A DNA stretch of 64,000 nucleotides from Lachnospiraceae bacterium. Its GTDB lineage: Bacteria > Bacillota > Clostridia > Lachnospirales > Lachnospiraceae. A program made the translations under genes and the position numbers. Shown here one piece after another: positions 15,259 to 23,892 of this stretch (positions are counted from its first letter, which is position 1; each line of letters opens with the position of its first letter). The stretch covers positions 186,001 through 250,000 of the forward strand of contig CABJAM010000001.1 of assembly GCA_902363555.1 (NCBI GenBank), given 5' to 3'. Under the pieces are notes generated by a model. The model searched no databases and was not told where the DNA came from. It was given only the letters and a program-made list of their open reading frames with translations.

Positions 15259-16959
15259 ATGATTGATTTAAAGGGAAATCCGTACTATCTGGATGATACT
15301 CAGCAGGAGTGGGTTGCAGAGACGTTAAGCTCTATGACCGATGATGAGAAGCTGGAGCAGCTCTTTTGCCCTCTGGCATTTACCAATGATCCGGATGCAC
15401 TGCGTGGAATGCTCTCGAAATATAAATTTGGCGGCCTTATGTTCCGGCCCGGTGATGCGGCGTCAACACAGGCCGGATTAAACGCCGTCCAGGAATCCGC
15501 CCGCATACCGCTGTTTCTGGCGGCCAATCTGGAGGACGGCGGCAATGGCATTGCTGAAACGGAAGGTACTTATATGGGCCGCCAGATGCTTATTTCCGCC
15601 ACAAATGATACAAATAAAGCGTATGAGCTGGGGAAGATCTGTGGCCGGGAGGGCAGCGCAGTGGGCATTAACTGGACCTTTGCTCCGGTGGTGGATATCG
15701 ATAATAACTTTCGCAATCCCATCACCAACGTGCGCACCTACGGTGCTGAAGCAGATCAGGTGCTGGCCATGGGCCGCTCGTATATGAAGGGGGCCAATGA
15801 GGAGGGCATGATGGTTTCCATCAAGCATTTCCCCGGCGACGGCGTGGATGATCTGGACCAGCATCTGGCCACCAGTGTCAATTCCCTGACTCTGGATGAA
15901 TGGGAAGCCACTTACGGAAAAATTTACCGCGGTCTGATCGCTGACGGCGCGCAGGCCGTGATGGTGGGGCATATCGCCATGCCGGCCATGGAGGAATATT
16001 TTGATCAAAAGCCATGTACAACAATGATCCCCGCCACAGCGTCAAGTAATATCGTAAACGGTTATCTTCGGGGTGTGCTGGGCTTTAACGGTCTGATCAT
16101 AACGGATGCGTCGCCCATGGTGGGCCTTTTATCAGCCACCACCCGTAAATCCAGTGTACCCGGAGCGATTGCGGCGGGCTGTGATATGTTCCTGTTTTCA
16201 AAGGATCTGGATGAGGATATCCAGTTTATGAAGGATGGCTTCCGGGAGGGGATCATTACAAGGGAGCGGCTGGATGAAGCCGTAACCCGCATTCTTGCCA
16301 CCAAGGCGGCGCTGGGGCTTCCGGAAATGAAGGCCGGCGGAAAGCTTGTAAAAACAGCGGCGGACCTGGCTGTTTTGCAGTGCGAGGAACATTTAGACTG
16401 GGCCAGGGAATGTGCGGATATGGGCGTGACGATGGTGAAGGATACGCAGAAGCTTCTGCCATTGGACAGTAAAAAATATCCCAGGGTGCTTATGGAAATC
16501 CTCGGCGATTTCCCATCCAACGACCGTGTGTACGCTCAGTTTGAGGCGCTTCTCACAAAGGAGGGCTTCCAGGTAGAGAAGTATGTGCCGGAAACTTTTG
16601 AGACGATTTTCAATGATTCCAGGGTGGCTGATTTTAAAAATAAGTACGACCTTGTCATCTATATCGGCAATATTGAAAATGCCAGCAATAAGACGACGGC
16701 GCGGATTAACTGGCATACGCTCTTTGGCGCCGGCAATAATATCCCATGGTTTGTAAAGGAAGTGCCGACGATGTTTATCAGCGTGGGAAATCCTTATCAT
16801 CTCTATGATGTGCCGATGATCTCCACGTTTGTCAACGGCTACTGCCATTCGCCGTATGTGATCGATGCGGTGGTGGAGAAGATCATGGGGCGGAGCGTGT
16901 TTAAAGGCGTCAGTCCGGTGGATGCGTTTTGCGGGAAGGAATATTTGAAATTTAGCTGA
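15259..16959 (+). CDS. GH3 glycosidase, NagZ-like (beta-N-acetylhexosaminidase type)
   Basis: A 566-residue cytoplasmic enzyme; the start at 15259 follows GGAGG by 7 bases. The TIM barrel carries the NagZ signature KHFPGDGVDDLDQH (K189-H202), with the D200-x-H202 acid/base dyad that marks GH3 N-acetylglucosaminidases. The nucleophile is D283 in IITDASPMVG. The usual H of KHFPGHG is D194 here. The C-terminal part (about residues 390-566) resembles the GH3 alpha/beta-sandwich. No signal peptide is present, so it should act on sugars brought in by the ABC importer encoded just upstream. Specificity for GlcNAc versus other beta-glycosides cannot be settled from sequence. Confidence 0.87.
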   Translation: MIDLKGNPYYLDDTQQEWVAETLSSMTDDEKLEQLFCPLAFTNDPDALRGMLSKYKFGGLMFRPGDAASTQAGLNAVQESARIPLFLAANLEDGGNGIAETEGTYMGRQMLISATNDTNKAYELGKICGREGSAVGINWTFAPVVDIDNNFRNPITNVRTYGAEADQVLAMGRSYMKGANEEGMMVSIKHFPGDGVDDLDQHLATSVNSLTLDEWEATYGKIYRGLIADGAQAVMVGHIAMPAMEEYFDQKPCTTMIPATASSNIVNGYLRGVLGFNGLIITDASPMVGLLSATTRKSSVPGAIAAGCDMFLFSKDLDEDIQFMKDGFREGIITRERLDEAVTRILATKAALGLPEMKAGGKLVKTAADLAVLQCEEHLDWARECADMGVTMVKDTQKLLPLDSKKYPRVLMEILGDFPSNDRVYAQFEALLTKEGFQVEKYVPETFETIFNDSRVADFKNKYDLVIYIGNIENASNKTTARINWHTLFGAGNNIPWFVKEVPTMFISVGNPYHLYDVPMISTFVNGYCHSPYVIDAVVEKIMGRSVFKGVSPVDAFCGKEYLKFS

Positions 16960-16969
16960 TGAATGCAGC

Positions 16970-17001
16970 GGGGTGCGGAAATCTTTTGATTTCCTCACCC
17001 C
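16970..17001. terminator. Bidirectional terminator between convergent genes
   Basis: GGGGTG-c-GGAAATC and GATTTCC-t-CACCCC pair as a 13-bp stem with one mismatch and a TTTT loop. The stop codon of the minus-strand AraC gene lies within the right arm. Confidence 0.6.
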
Positions 17002-18182
17002 TTACTTTTCCGATAATCACTGGGCGTCACCCCTGTCAGCCGCTTAAATACTGTCTGAAAATGCGGCTGTGATGAGAACCCAAGCAATTCCGAAATCCCA
17101 GAAATTGAATTTTGTGTGGAAGTAAGGAGGTATCGGGCCTCCTTTACTTTTTGCTGCAGGATATATTGTTTCAATGGAAGGTGCATTTCCCGCTCAAAAA
17201 CATGAGAGATGTAGGAGCAGCTACGCTTAAGCAGTAGGGCAATATCGCTGACCGTCAGTGTTTCGTGAAGATGCCGGTTGATGTCCTCCAAAATGGCGAC
17301 TGTCAGCGGGGAACAATCCTGTGGTTTATTTAATTCAGCCACCTTTGTGCAGTAATCCAGCATCATCATCCCAAGCATTGGCGGTATGTTTAATTCACTG
17401 TTTTCATTTTCCACAGTACGGATATAGAAATCGGAAAGTGTCAGTGCATAATCGTAATCCATACCGCCGCGAATCGCGGCCCGGGAAACGAGGGCAGTGG
17501 ATGTTATGAATGCATTCTTCAAAATCCGTAAGGAATCCTTTGAAAGTACGCCTACCGAAGCGTTGCTGTAAGGAATTTTTAAAAGCTGATTTAACAGCTC
17601 GTCTCTTTTACCGTATTCAATAGTGTTTAATATTTGCTGCTCTATTTCCAGAGTGTTATGATAGACCTCGGGGAAATCTTCCTGCGGAAATTCCGGCTCG
17701 GAGGTGATTTCGATCATGTCCGCATCCGCCGGAACATCGTCGTGCCCATTGAGGATGTAGTCTAAAAATTTCAGCAGGGATATAAAACGGTCGCGGCTGA
17801 GCAGAGGCGTTTTTTTCAGCCAATATAGCAGATTCCGCTTTTTAGTAAAAGGCAGGCCGATATCGGATAATATATCTGTACATTGTGCAGGTGTGGGCGG
17901 GATAGAACTTACCGGGCCGATGATCACGCAATTTTTCGTCTGATGGATATAAACGATGCCGCAGCAAATATCATGGTGAGCGGTATAAAATGTACCCTCG
18001 GCCATTTTATTGTCAGAAGTGAGCACGTTTTTTAGGTAGAGGGATGCCGGGTCCGGTTCAAATGCAGTGGCCACATAGGAGGTCTGTAACTGGTTGTGGG
18101 AATAAAGGCTTACAGGTATACGAAAGGCCCGGTAAAAACGCTGAAGTATTTCTGAAATTTCGTTTAAATCTGTCATTTGCAT
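16995..18182 (-). CDS. AraC-family transcriptional regulator
   Basis: A 395-residue regulator. The C-terminal hundred residues form the AraC DNA-binding domain: first helix-turn-helix LTVSDIALLLKRSCSYISHV, second SISGISELLGFSSQPHFQTV, and the closing KRLTGVTPSDYRKSKG. The N-terminal 280 residues resemble the sensory part of Clostridial regulators that have a PAS/YSIRK-like input (NCVIIGPVSSIP). No membrane segment is seen. GGAGGT lies 7 bases upstream of the ATG. It is divergent from the GPH symporter/hydrolase pair at 18418-21842, its likely target. A TATAAT hexamer at 18298-18303 sits in the shared 235-base spacer, without a convincing -35. Confidence 0.88.
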   Translation of the reverse strand: MQMTDLNEISEILQRFYRAFRIPVSLYSHNQLQTSYVATAFEPDPASLYLKNVLTSDNKMAEGTFYTAHHDICCGIVYIHQTKNCVIIGPVSSIPPTPAQCTDILSDIGLPFTKKRNLLYWLKKTPLLSRDRFISLLKFLDYILNGHDDVPADADMIEITSEPEFPQEDFPEVYHNTLEIEQQILNTIEYGKRDELLNQLLKIPYSNASVGVLSKDSLRILKNAFITSTALVSRAAIRGGMDYDYALTLSDFYIRTVENENSELNIPPMLGMMMLDYCTKVAELNKPQDCSPLTVAILEDINRHLHETLTVSDIALLLKRSCSYISHVFEREMHLPLKQYILQQKVKEARYLLTSTQNSISGISELLGFSSQPHFQTVFKRLTGVTPSDYRKSKG

Positions 18183-18417
18183 GGAAGTTACCTCCTGTAA
18201 TATTAAGACTCACCACATAGCCAAACTGTAATTAAATAATAGCAGAAATATATAAAATTGTACATATATTTGAAATATTATTCGCTGTCTTTCATACTAT
18301 AATCATCACTAAAAGAGCGTATTTTTCCGGGGCCGTGAATGCCCGACGCTTTTGGAAAACACGTTTGGGGCTCAGTTAGGTGTGCTCAGAAAAAATAAGG
18401 AAAGTGAGAAGATTACT

Positions 18418-19797
18418 ATGGGAGAGAAGAATGAAAGCAAAACCAAAGTACAGAGTGTAACAACGAAAAAAGTGCCATTGAAAACAATGCTGTCCTGGCC
18501 AACGATGACGATTTCCACCAGTGTGGCGGCGGTATTGCTTGGTTATGTCACTTATTATGCCACCGATATACTGGGGCTGTCGGCGATTACCGTCGGGTTT
18601 GTATTTATGCTGACAAAAATTTTTGACGGTGTTACAGATATTATTGCGGGGTATATTATTGACAAGGTGCATTTAAAAATGGGGAAAGGGCGGCCGTGGC
18701 AGCTTGCGATTATCGGATATTGGGTGAGCATTTTTCTGATGTACTCCGCACCTAAAATGGGGATTACAGCATCCTATATTTATTTGTTTGTTACATATTC
18801 CATGATAAATTCGGTATTTATGACATTGCTCAATTGCAGTGATCCCGTTTATTTATCAAATTCTCTGGAGGATTCCCAGCAGAGCGTGTCAGTTTTGGCC
18901 TTTACTGGTTTTATTTCTCTCGTTTTTACCATGGTAGCCTCCATGATCCTTCCTCAGTTGGTAAAAACCATGGGAACAACAAGAGAGGGCTGGATTCAGA
19001 TGTCCCTTGTGCTTGCTGTTCCGTTTACACTGTTGTCCCTTGTGCGGATATTGGTGATTAAGGAGAAAAAGAATGTGGGAGCAGTGGCAGAAAAAATATC
19101 CGTTAAAAATATGTTCCAGCTTCTCATTCACAATAAATATATTCTGATTTTTGCCCTGATCATTTTTATCAGCAATATTGGGAGCAGCAGCTATGCTACT
19201 GCCCAAACCTATTATTATACATGGATCATGGGAGATATTGGTCTAGGTTCTATAATGTCGCTGGCTATGCTGCCGATTATTATCGTCATAATGATCATGC
19301 CAGTGCTTTCAAAAAAGTTTGGTTTTTTGAAGGTGATCCGTGTAACGACGCTGATCGGTATGTGCGGCTACCTGATTCGCCTTGTGGATTACAAGAGTGT
19401 GGCGCTGCTGTTTGTTTCCAATGTGGTTTCCATGATGGGGTTTTATACCATGTTTGCTTTTGCAGCCACCTTTGTTATCGATTGTATTGACTATGGTGAG
19501 TGGAAAAATGGAACGCGGAGTGAGGGCACGATCTCCTGCGCACAGAGTGTTATGTCCAAAATCGGCGCGGCCGTGGGGGCTGGTGTGATCGGTGTTCTTA
19601 TGGGGCTGGCCGGATATAGCGGAAACGCCGCCGTACAGACAACCTCTGCCAATGTGATGATCATAGTACTCTACTCGGTTGTTCCGGCGGTGCTGTGTCT
19701 GGTTCAGTTCATATTGCTGAAGGTATATGATATTGATAAATATTTACCACAGATACATGCAGAGCTGGATGCGCGGCATAACCGTGTGGAAAGTTAA
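18418..19797 (+). CDS. GPH-family (MelB-like) sugar:cation symporter
   Basis: A 459-residue membrane transporter with about twelve hydrophobic helices. The start at 18418 is chosen over a TTG at 18352. GPH-family marks are FVFMLTKIFDGVTDIIAGYI (the conserved Asp-rich cation site of helix II-IV region), KMGKGRPWQL in the first cytoplasmic loop, and FVIDCIDYGEWKNGTRSEG before the last helices. Relatives import glycosides with Na+ or H+. It is followed 17 bases later by a cytoplasmic hydrolase, suggesting uptake of an intact substrate that is split inside. Confidence 0.9.
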   Translation: MGEKNESKTKVQSVTTKKVPLKTMLSWPTMTISTSVAAVLLGYVTYYATDILGLSAITVGFVFMLTKIFDGVTDIIAGYIIDKVHLKMGKGRPWQLAIIGYWVSIFLMYSAPKMGITASYIYLFVTYSMINSVFMTLLNCSDPVYLSNSLEDSQQSVSVLAFTGFISLVFTMVASMILPQLVKTMGTTREGWIQMSLVLAVPFTLLSLVRILVIKEKKNVGAVAEKISVKNMFQLLIHNKYILIFALIIFISNIGSSSYATAQTYYYTWIMGDIGLGSIMSLAMLPIIIVIMIMPVLSKKFGFLKVIRVTTLIGMCGYLIRLVDYKSVALLFVSNVVSMMGFYTMFAFAATFVIDCIDYGEWKNGTRSEGTISCAQSVMSKIGAAVGAGVIGVLMGLAGYSGNAAVQTTSANVMIIVLYSVVPAVLCLVQFILLKVYDIDKYLPQIHAELDARHNRVES

Positions 19798-19814
19798 AAA
19801 AGGAGGATTGGAAT

Positions 19815-21842
19815 ATGAATCAGGAATTATATGATGGGAAAAATGATGTGCAGTTTGCAGAGCCTTATGTGGATCAGGATGAGTGGCGGGAGACACCGGT
19901 ACATCATCGGTATGTCCATGGGGGTTTTAGAGGAACTGAGTCACGTTTTTGCTTTTATTACCCGGATAAGGATCTTTACAAAGGGCGGTTTTTCCAGAAG
20001 CTTGCGCCTGTACAGGGGCCGGAGGATGATGCACAGCGCCAGGAGGGCGAGGAGGATATGATCTCCTTTTCCGTTTTACATGGGGCGTACTTTGTGGAAA
20101 CAAATATGGGCGGTGTGGTCAATGGCGGTGGTGATGACACGCTTGTCTATCGCTGCTCTGCACAGGCGGCACAGTATTCCCGTAAGCTGGCAATGGAAAT
20201 GTATGACTGTGACCGCCCGTTTGGGTACGTATTTGGCGGCAGCGGCGGTGGATTTAAGACCATGAGCTGTGCGGAAAATACTATAGGCATCTGGGATGGC
20301 GCGGTGCCGTTTGTCATCGGTTCCCCGGTGGCCATGCCCAATGTGTTTACCGTCAGAGCACACGCTATGCGCATTCTTCGTCATAAGCTTCCGGACATTG
20401 TGGACGCTCTGGAGCCGGGCGGCGGCAATCCGTATGACGGCTTAAATGAAGAAGAAGCGGCGGCGCTGAGGGAAGCTGCCAACATGGGATTTCCCATGCG
20501 TACATGGTGTGTCTATCATACCATAGGAGAAGGCGCTCTGCCGGTACTTACCCCCGGCGTCAATGCCCTGGACCCAACCTATTATGAAGATTTCTGGAAG
20601 CAGCCGGGGTATCTTGGAACCGTGGAAAATGGCAGCGCGGTCCGTGACCGGATTCATATGGAAACAGTGATTTCAGAAATTCTTACGCCCCAGGGCGTGC
20701 TCAAGGGCGTGGGCGACAGTATTGATGAAAAAAATGCCTACGGTGTGGACGAGGCATGGAAAAATCAGATGAATAAAGCCGTCCGTATGCCCTATTTTAG
20801 ATTGGCTGATTTTCCGGAAAAGGATTCCTATCTGACCGGCTTGAAAATTCATTTTTTATCGGGGGCGTTGGCGGGAGAGACTTTTTCGGTGAAGTGGCTC
20901 AGAGAAACGTTTATTACCATAGATAACAGCATAGATCCAAGAGATTTGACGGCAATGATGGAAAATGTCAATGTGGGCGACCGGATACTTTTAGATAATT
21001 CGGATTACATTGCCCTTCAAACCTATCACCGTCATCAGGTGCCGGGAAAGGCGTATGGGGCATGGGATCAGTTCCGGGATGAGAACGGAGCGCCGATTTA
21101 TCCGCAGCGGCCGTTTCTTGTGGGTCCTGTGCTTGCGAAGGGCGGCGCCGGGGGCATACAAAATGGAAAGCCTAATTGCAAAATGATCGTATTGGAAAGC
21201 CTGATGGATGAGAGCGCGTTTCCATGGCAGGCGGACTGGTATCGCCGCGAGGTGGAGAAAAATGCCGGTCAGAGCGTGGATGAGCGGTTCCGTCTCTGGT
21301 ATATGGACAATTGTATGCACACGGACTGCGAGGAAGGAAATGGCGGCGACCATCAGCATATCGTGAGCTATCTCGGAGCGCTGCATCAGGCCCTCCTTGA
21401 TTTAAGCGACTGGGTGGAGAGGGGCGTGGTTCCGGCGCAGACAAGTCATTATACAGTGGATGGCGGGCAGGTACTCATTCCGGAAAGCGCCGGGGAACGC
21501 AAAGGAATCCAGCCGGTGGTACATTTGAATGTGGAAGGTGAGAAACGGGCCCAGGTAAGAGTCGGTGAGACGGTTGTTCTGGCTGCGGAGATCGAGGTGC
21601 CGGAAGGCTGCGGTGTTGTGGAAACGGTACGCTGGGATTTTGAGGCAACGGATCGCTTTTTGGAGGAAGGCATTGTGACACCGGAGGACAGTGGCCAAAG
21701 GGCGAGGGTGGTAGCCGGACACGTATTTAAAAAAGCGGGCACTTATTTTCCTGTGGTAAAGGTCGCATCCAACAAAACACCGGGGGATATGTTTACGAGA
21801 GTAATGAATCAGGACCGGGTGCGGATCGTTGTGACGGAATAA
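19815..21842 (+). CDS. Large cytoplasmic alpha/beta-hydrolase-like esterase (tannase-like C-terminal pattern)
   Basis: A 675-residue protein without signal peptide, preceded by AAGGAGG. A nucleophile elbow YVFGGSGGGFKTM places a serine at S143. A C-terminal DHQHIV segment (H513/H515) followed by LLDLSDWVERGVVP resembles the catalytic-histidine region of tannase/feruloyl-esterase relatives. The last 100 residues (ETVRWDFEATDRF ... HVFKKAGTYFPVVKV) look like a PKD-type beta-sandwich. It forms a pair with the GPH symporter 17 bases upstream, so it probably deacylates or hydrolyses the imported compound. The fold is a reasonable inference; the substrate is not known, and a non-esterase hydrolase remains possible. 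Confidence 0.6.
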   Translation: MNQELYDGKNDVQFAEPYVDQDEWRETPVHHRYVHGGFRGTESRFCFYYPDKDLYKGRFFQKLAPVQGPEDDAQRQEGEEDMISFSVLHGAYFVETNMGGVVNGGGDDTLVYRCSAQAAQYSRKLAMEMYDCDRPFGYVFGGSGGGFKTMSCAENTIGIWDGAVPFVIGSPVAMPNVFTVRAHAMRILRHKLPDIVDALEPGGGNPYDGLNEEEAAALREAANMGFPMRTWCVYHTIGEGALPVLTPGVNALDPTYYEDFWKQPGYLGTVENGSAVRDRIHMETVISEILTPQGVLKGVGDSIDEKNAYGVDEAWKNQMNKAVRMPYFRLADFPEKDSYLTGLKIHFLSGALAGETFSVKWLRETFITIDNSIDPRDLTAMMENVNVGDRILLDNSDYIALQTYHRHQVPGKAYGAWDQFRDENGAPIYPQRPFLVGPVLAKGGAGGIQNGKPNCKMIVLESLMDESAFPWQADWYRREVEKNAGQSVDERFRLWYMDNCMHTDCEEGNGGDHQHIVSYLGALHQALLDLSDWVERGVVPAQTSHYTVDGGQVLIPESAGERKGIQPVVHLNVEGEKRAQVRVGETVVLAAEIEVPEGCGVVETVRWDFEATDRFLEEGIVTPEDSGQRARVVAGHVFKKAGTYFPVVKVASNKTPGDMFTRVMNQDRVRIVVTE

Positions 21843-21896
21843 ATACGACGAATGTGTTGGCTGCAAGCGCCATGTCAACAATTTAATATTTCAAAG

Positions 21897-21940
21897 TAAA
21901 TAAGCTGTGGGCTTGATATCCCGCAGCTTATTTATTGTGG
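21897..21940 (+). terminator. Rho-independent terminator after the hydrolase gene
   Basis: A 15-bp stem, TAAATAAGCTGTGGG with CCCGCAGCTTATTTA (one G-T pair), has an 8-base loop; the AT-rich outer arm supplies the U-rich tail. Confidence 0.75.
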
Positions 21941-22055
21941 TAATGTCGATGAACAGTAAGTGTATCCGGCGTTACTTTCCGATTATAAATAAATACTGCA
22001 AATGATGTTGTCAAATTGAAAGTGGGAATGCTATACTTAGTATATGTATTTATTG

Positions 22056-22084
22056 GTAACGGTTCGGCTTCTGTGAACTGTTAC
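22056..22084. repeat. GTAAC-family hairpin, copy 2
   Basis: GTAACGGTTC, 9-base loop, GAACTGTTAC: a 10-bp stem with one G-T pair, in the 200-base space upstream of the AAA/nuclease gene. See the copies near 12711, 34224, 57578 and 61834. Confidence 0.6.
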
Positions 22085-22128
22085 ATTATTGCCTATGCTA
22101 CTATGTCATTGAGAAAGGCTGGTGGAAA

Positions 22129-23868
22129 ATGAGCAGACCAATAGGAATCGGGCAGCAGGATTTTGAATTTATACGCACAAATGATACGTTTTATGTGGAT
22201 AAAACTTCGTTTATATCGGAATGGTGGGGAAACTTCGACAGTGTGACACTGATCACCCGGCCGCGCAGGTTTGGAAAAACGTTGACGATGAGCATGGTGG
22301 AGGAATTTTTTTCTGTAAAATATGCGGACCGGGCCGATTTGTTCGAGGGGCTGGCTGTGTGGCAGGACGAGACGCTGCGGACATTGCAGGGAAGTTACCC
22401 GGTGATCAGTTTATCCTTTGCTAATATTAAGGAAAGCGATTATGAAACGACACGGGATAAAATGAACCAGCTGCTGATCGATTTATATATTAAAAACAAT
22501 TATCTGCTGGAAAGCGGGATATTGACAAAGGAAGATATATGCTATTTCAATAGTGTGACAGTGGGTATGCCAGATGTGGTTGCAACTATGGCGATCCATA
22601 AAATGACCGAATACCTGTACCGCTATTATGGCAAAAAGGTTCTTATATTACTGGATGAGTATGATACGCCCATGCAGGAAGCTTACGTGAATAATTATTG
22701 GGAGGATTTGGTATTATTTATCCGCAGCTTGTTTAATTCAACTTTTAAGACCAACCCATACATGGAGCGGGCGATTATGACCGGTATCACAAGAGTAAGT
22801 AAAGAATCCGTATTTTCCGACCTGAACAATCTCGTGGTTGTTACTACCACATCGGAATTATACGCGGACAGTTTTGGCTTTACAGAACGGGAAGTGTTTT
22901 CGGCGCTGGATGAATATGGCTTATCCGATAGAAAGCAGGAAGTCAAAAGATGGTATGATGGTTTTACATTTGGAAATAAGCGGGATATTTACAATCCATG
23001 GTCCATTTTGAATTTTCTCAAAACGGGAAAGTTGGACACTTACTGGGCAAACACCAGCAGTAACAGTCTGGCAGGATCACTCATCAGAACTGGGGGCAAT
23101 GAAATTAAAATCCGGATGGAGGATTTAATGAATGAACATGCCATCACCACGATCATTGATGAACAGATCATATACAGTCAGCTCGACGAGAGTGACAACG
23201 CCATCTGGAGCCTGCTTCTGGCCTGCGGCTATCTGAAGATTCAGGATTATCATATTGTAGATGATGAAAATATGTTTGACTGGGGCGAAAACGCTCAGGA
23301 GGGCGACTGGGTTTATGAACTGAGTCTGACCAATCTTGAGGTTAAAATTATGTTCCGGAATATGATCCGGGGATGGTTTCAGAAACCAAATGTAAATTAC
23401 AACAGCTTTATTAAGGCGCTGTTATCGGCGGATGTGGAAGCGATGAATGTATACATGAACCAGGTGGCATTGTCGACCTTCAGCTTCTTTGATTCCGGAA
23501 CGCAGCCATCGGAGGTGTCAGAACCGGAACGCTTCTACCATGGTTTTGTACTCGGCCTCATTGCCGAATTATCCGGCCGTTATATTATCACATCAAACAG
23601 GGAAAGCGGCCTTGGGAGATATGATGTTTTACTGGAGCCAAAACGCCCGGTGGATGACGCCATTATTATGGAATTTAAAGTGTACAATCCTAAAAACGAG
23701 CAGTCGCTGGAGGACACCGTGCAGTCAGCGCTGATTCAAATAGAAACGATGAAATATGCGGTAGCTTTGACTGCAAAAGGAATTTCAAAAGAGCGGATTC
23801 ATTACTATGGGTTTGCATTTGAGGGAAAACGGGTTTTGATCGGAGCAACAGATTGCATGTTACGATAG
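22129..23868 (+). CDS. AAA-ATPase-like / PD-(D/E)XK nuclease family protein
   Basis: A 579-residue protein of the widespread Clostridial and Bacteroidetes AAA-ATPase_like plus PDDEXK_9 family. The opening PIGIGQQDFEFIRTNDTFYV is followed by the P-loop TRPRRFGKTLTMSM (about residue 45) and Walker B VLILLDEYDTP. The C-terminal 90 residues carry a nuclease-like core: RYDVLLEPKRP (Asp), then IIMEFKVYN (the ExK). Members occur in many copies per genome; their role is not settled, though a defence or mobile-element function is suspected. It is not obviously linked to the sugar genes around it. Confidence 0.85.
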   Translation: MSRPIGIGQQDFEFIRTNDTFYVDKTSFISEWWGNFDSVTLITRPRRFGKTLTMSMVEEFFSVKYADRADLFEGLAVWQDETLRTLQGSYPVISLSFANIKESDYETTRDKMNQLLIDLYIKNNYLLESGILTKEDICYFNSVTVGMPDVVATMAIHKMTEYLYRYYGKKVLILLDEYDTPMQEAYVNNYWEDLVLFIRSLFNSTFKTNPYMERAIMTGITRVSKESVFSDLNNLVVVTTTSELYADSFGFTEREVFSALDEYGLSDRKQEVKRWYDGFTFGNKRDIYNPWSILNFLKTGKLDTYWANTSSNSLAGSLIRTGGNEIKIRMEDLMNEHAITTIIDEQIIYSQLDESDNAIWSLLLACGYLKIQDYHIVDDENMFDWGENAQEGDWVYELSLTNLEVKIMFRNMIRGWFQKPNVNYNSFIKALLSADVEAMNVYMNQVALSTFSFFDSGTQPSEVSEPERFYHGFVLGLIAELSGRYIITSNRESGLGRYDVLLEPKRPVDDAIIMEFKVYNPKNEQSLEDTVQSALIQIETMKYAVALTAKGISKERIHYYGFAFEGKRVLIGATDCMLR

Positions 23869-23892
23869 AAAAAACAGATGTGGGGTGTTGTT

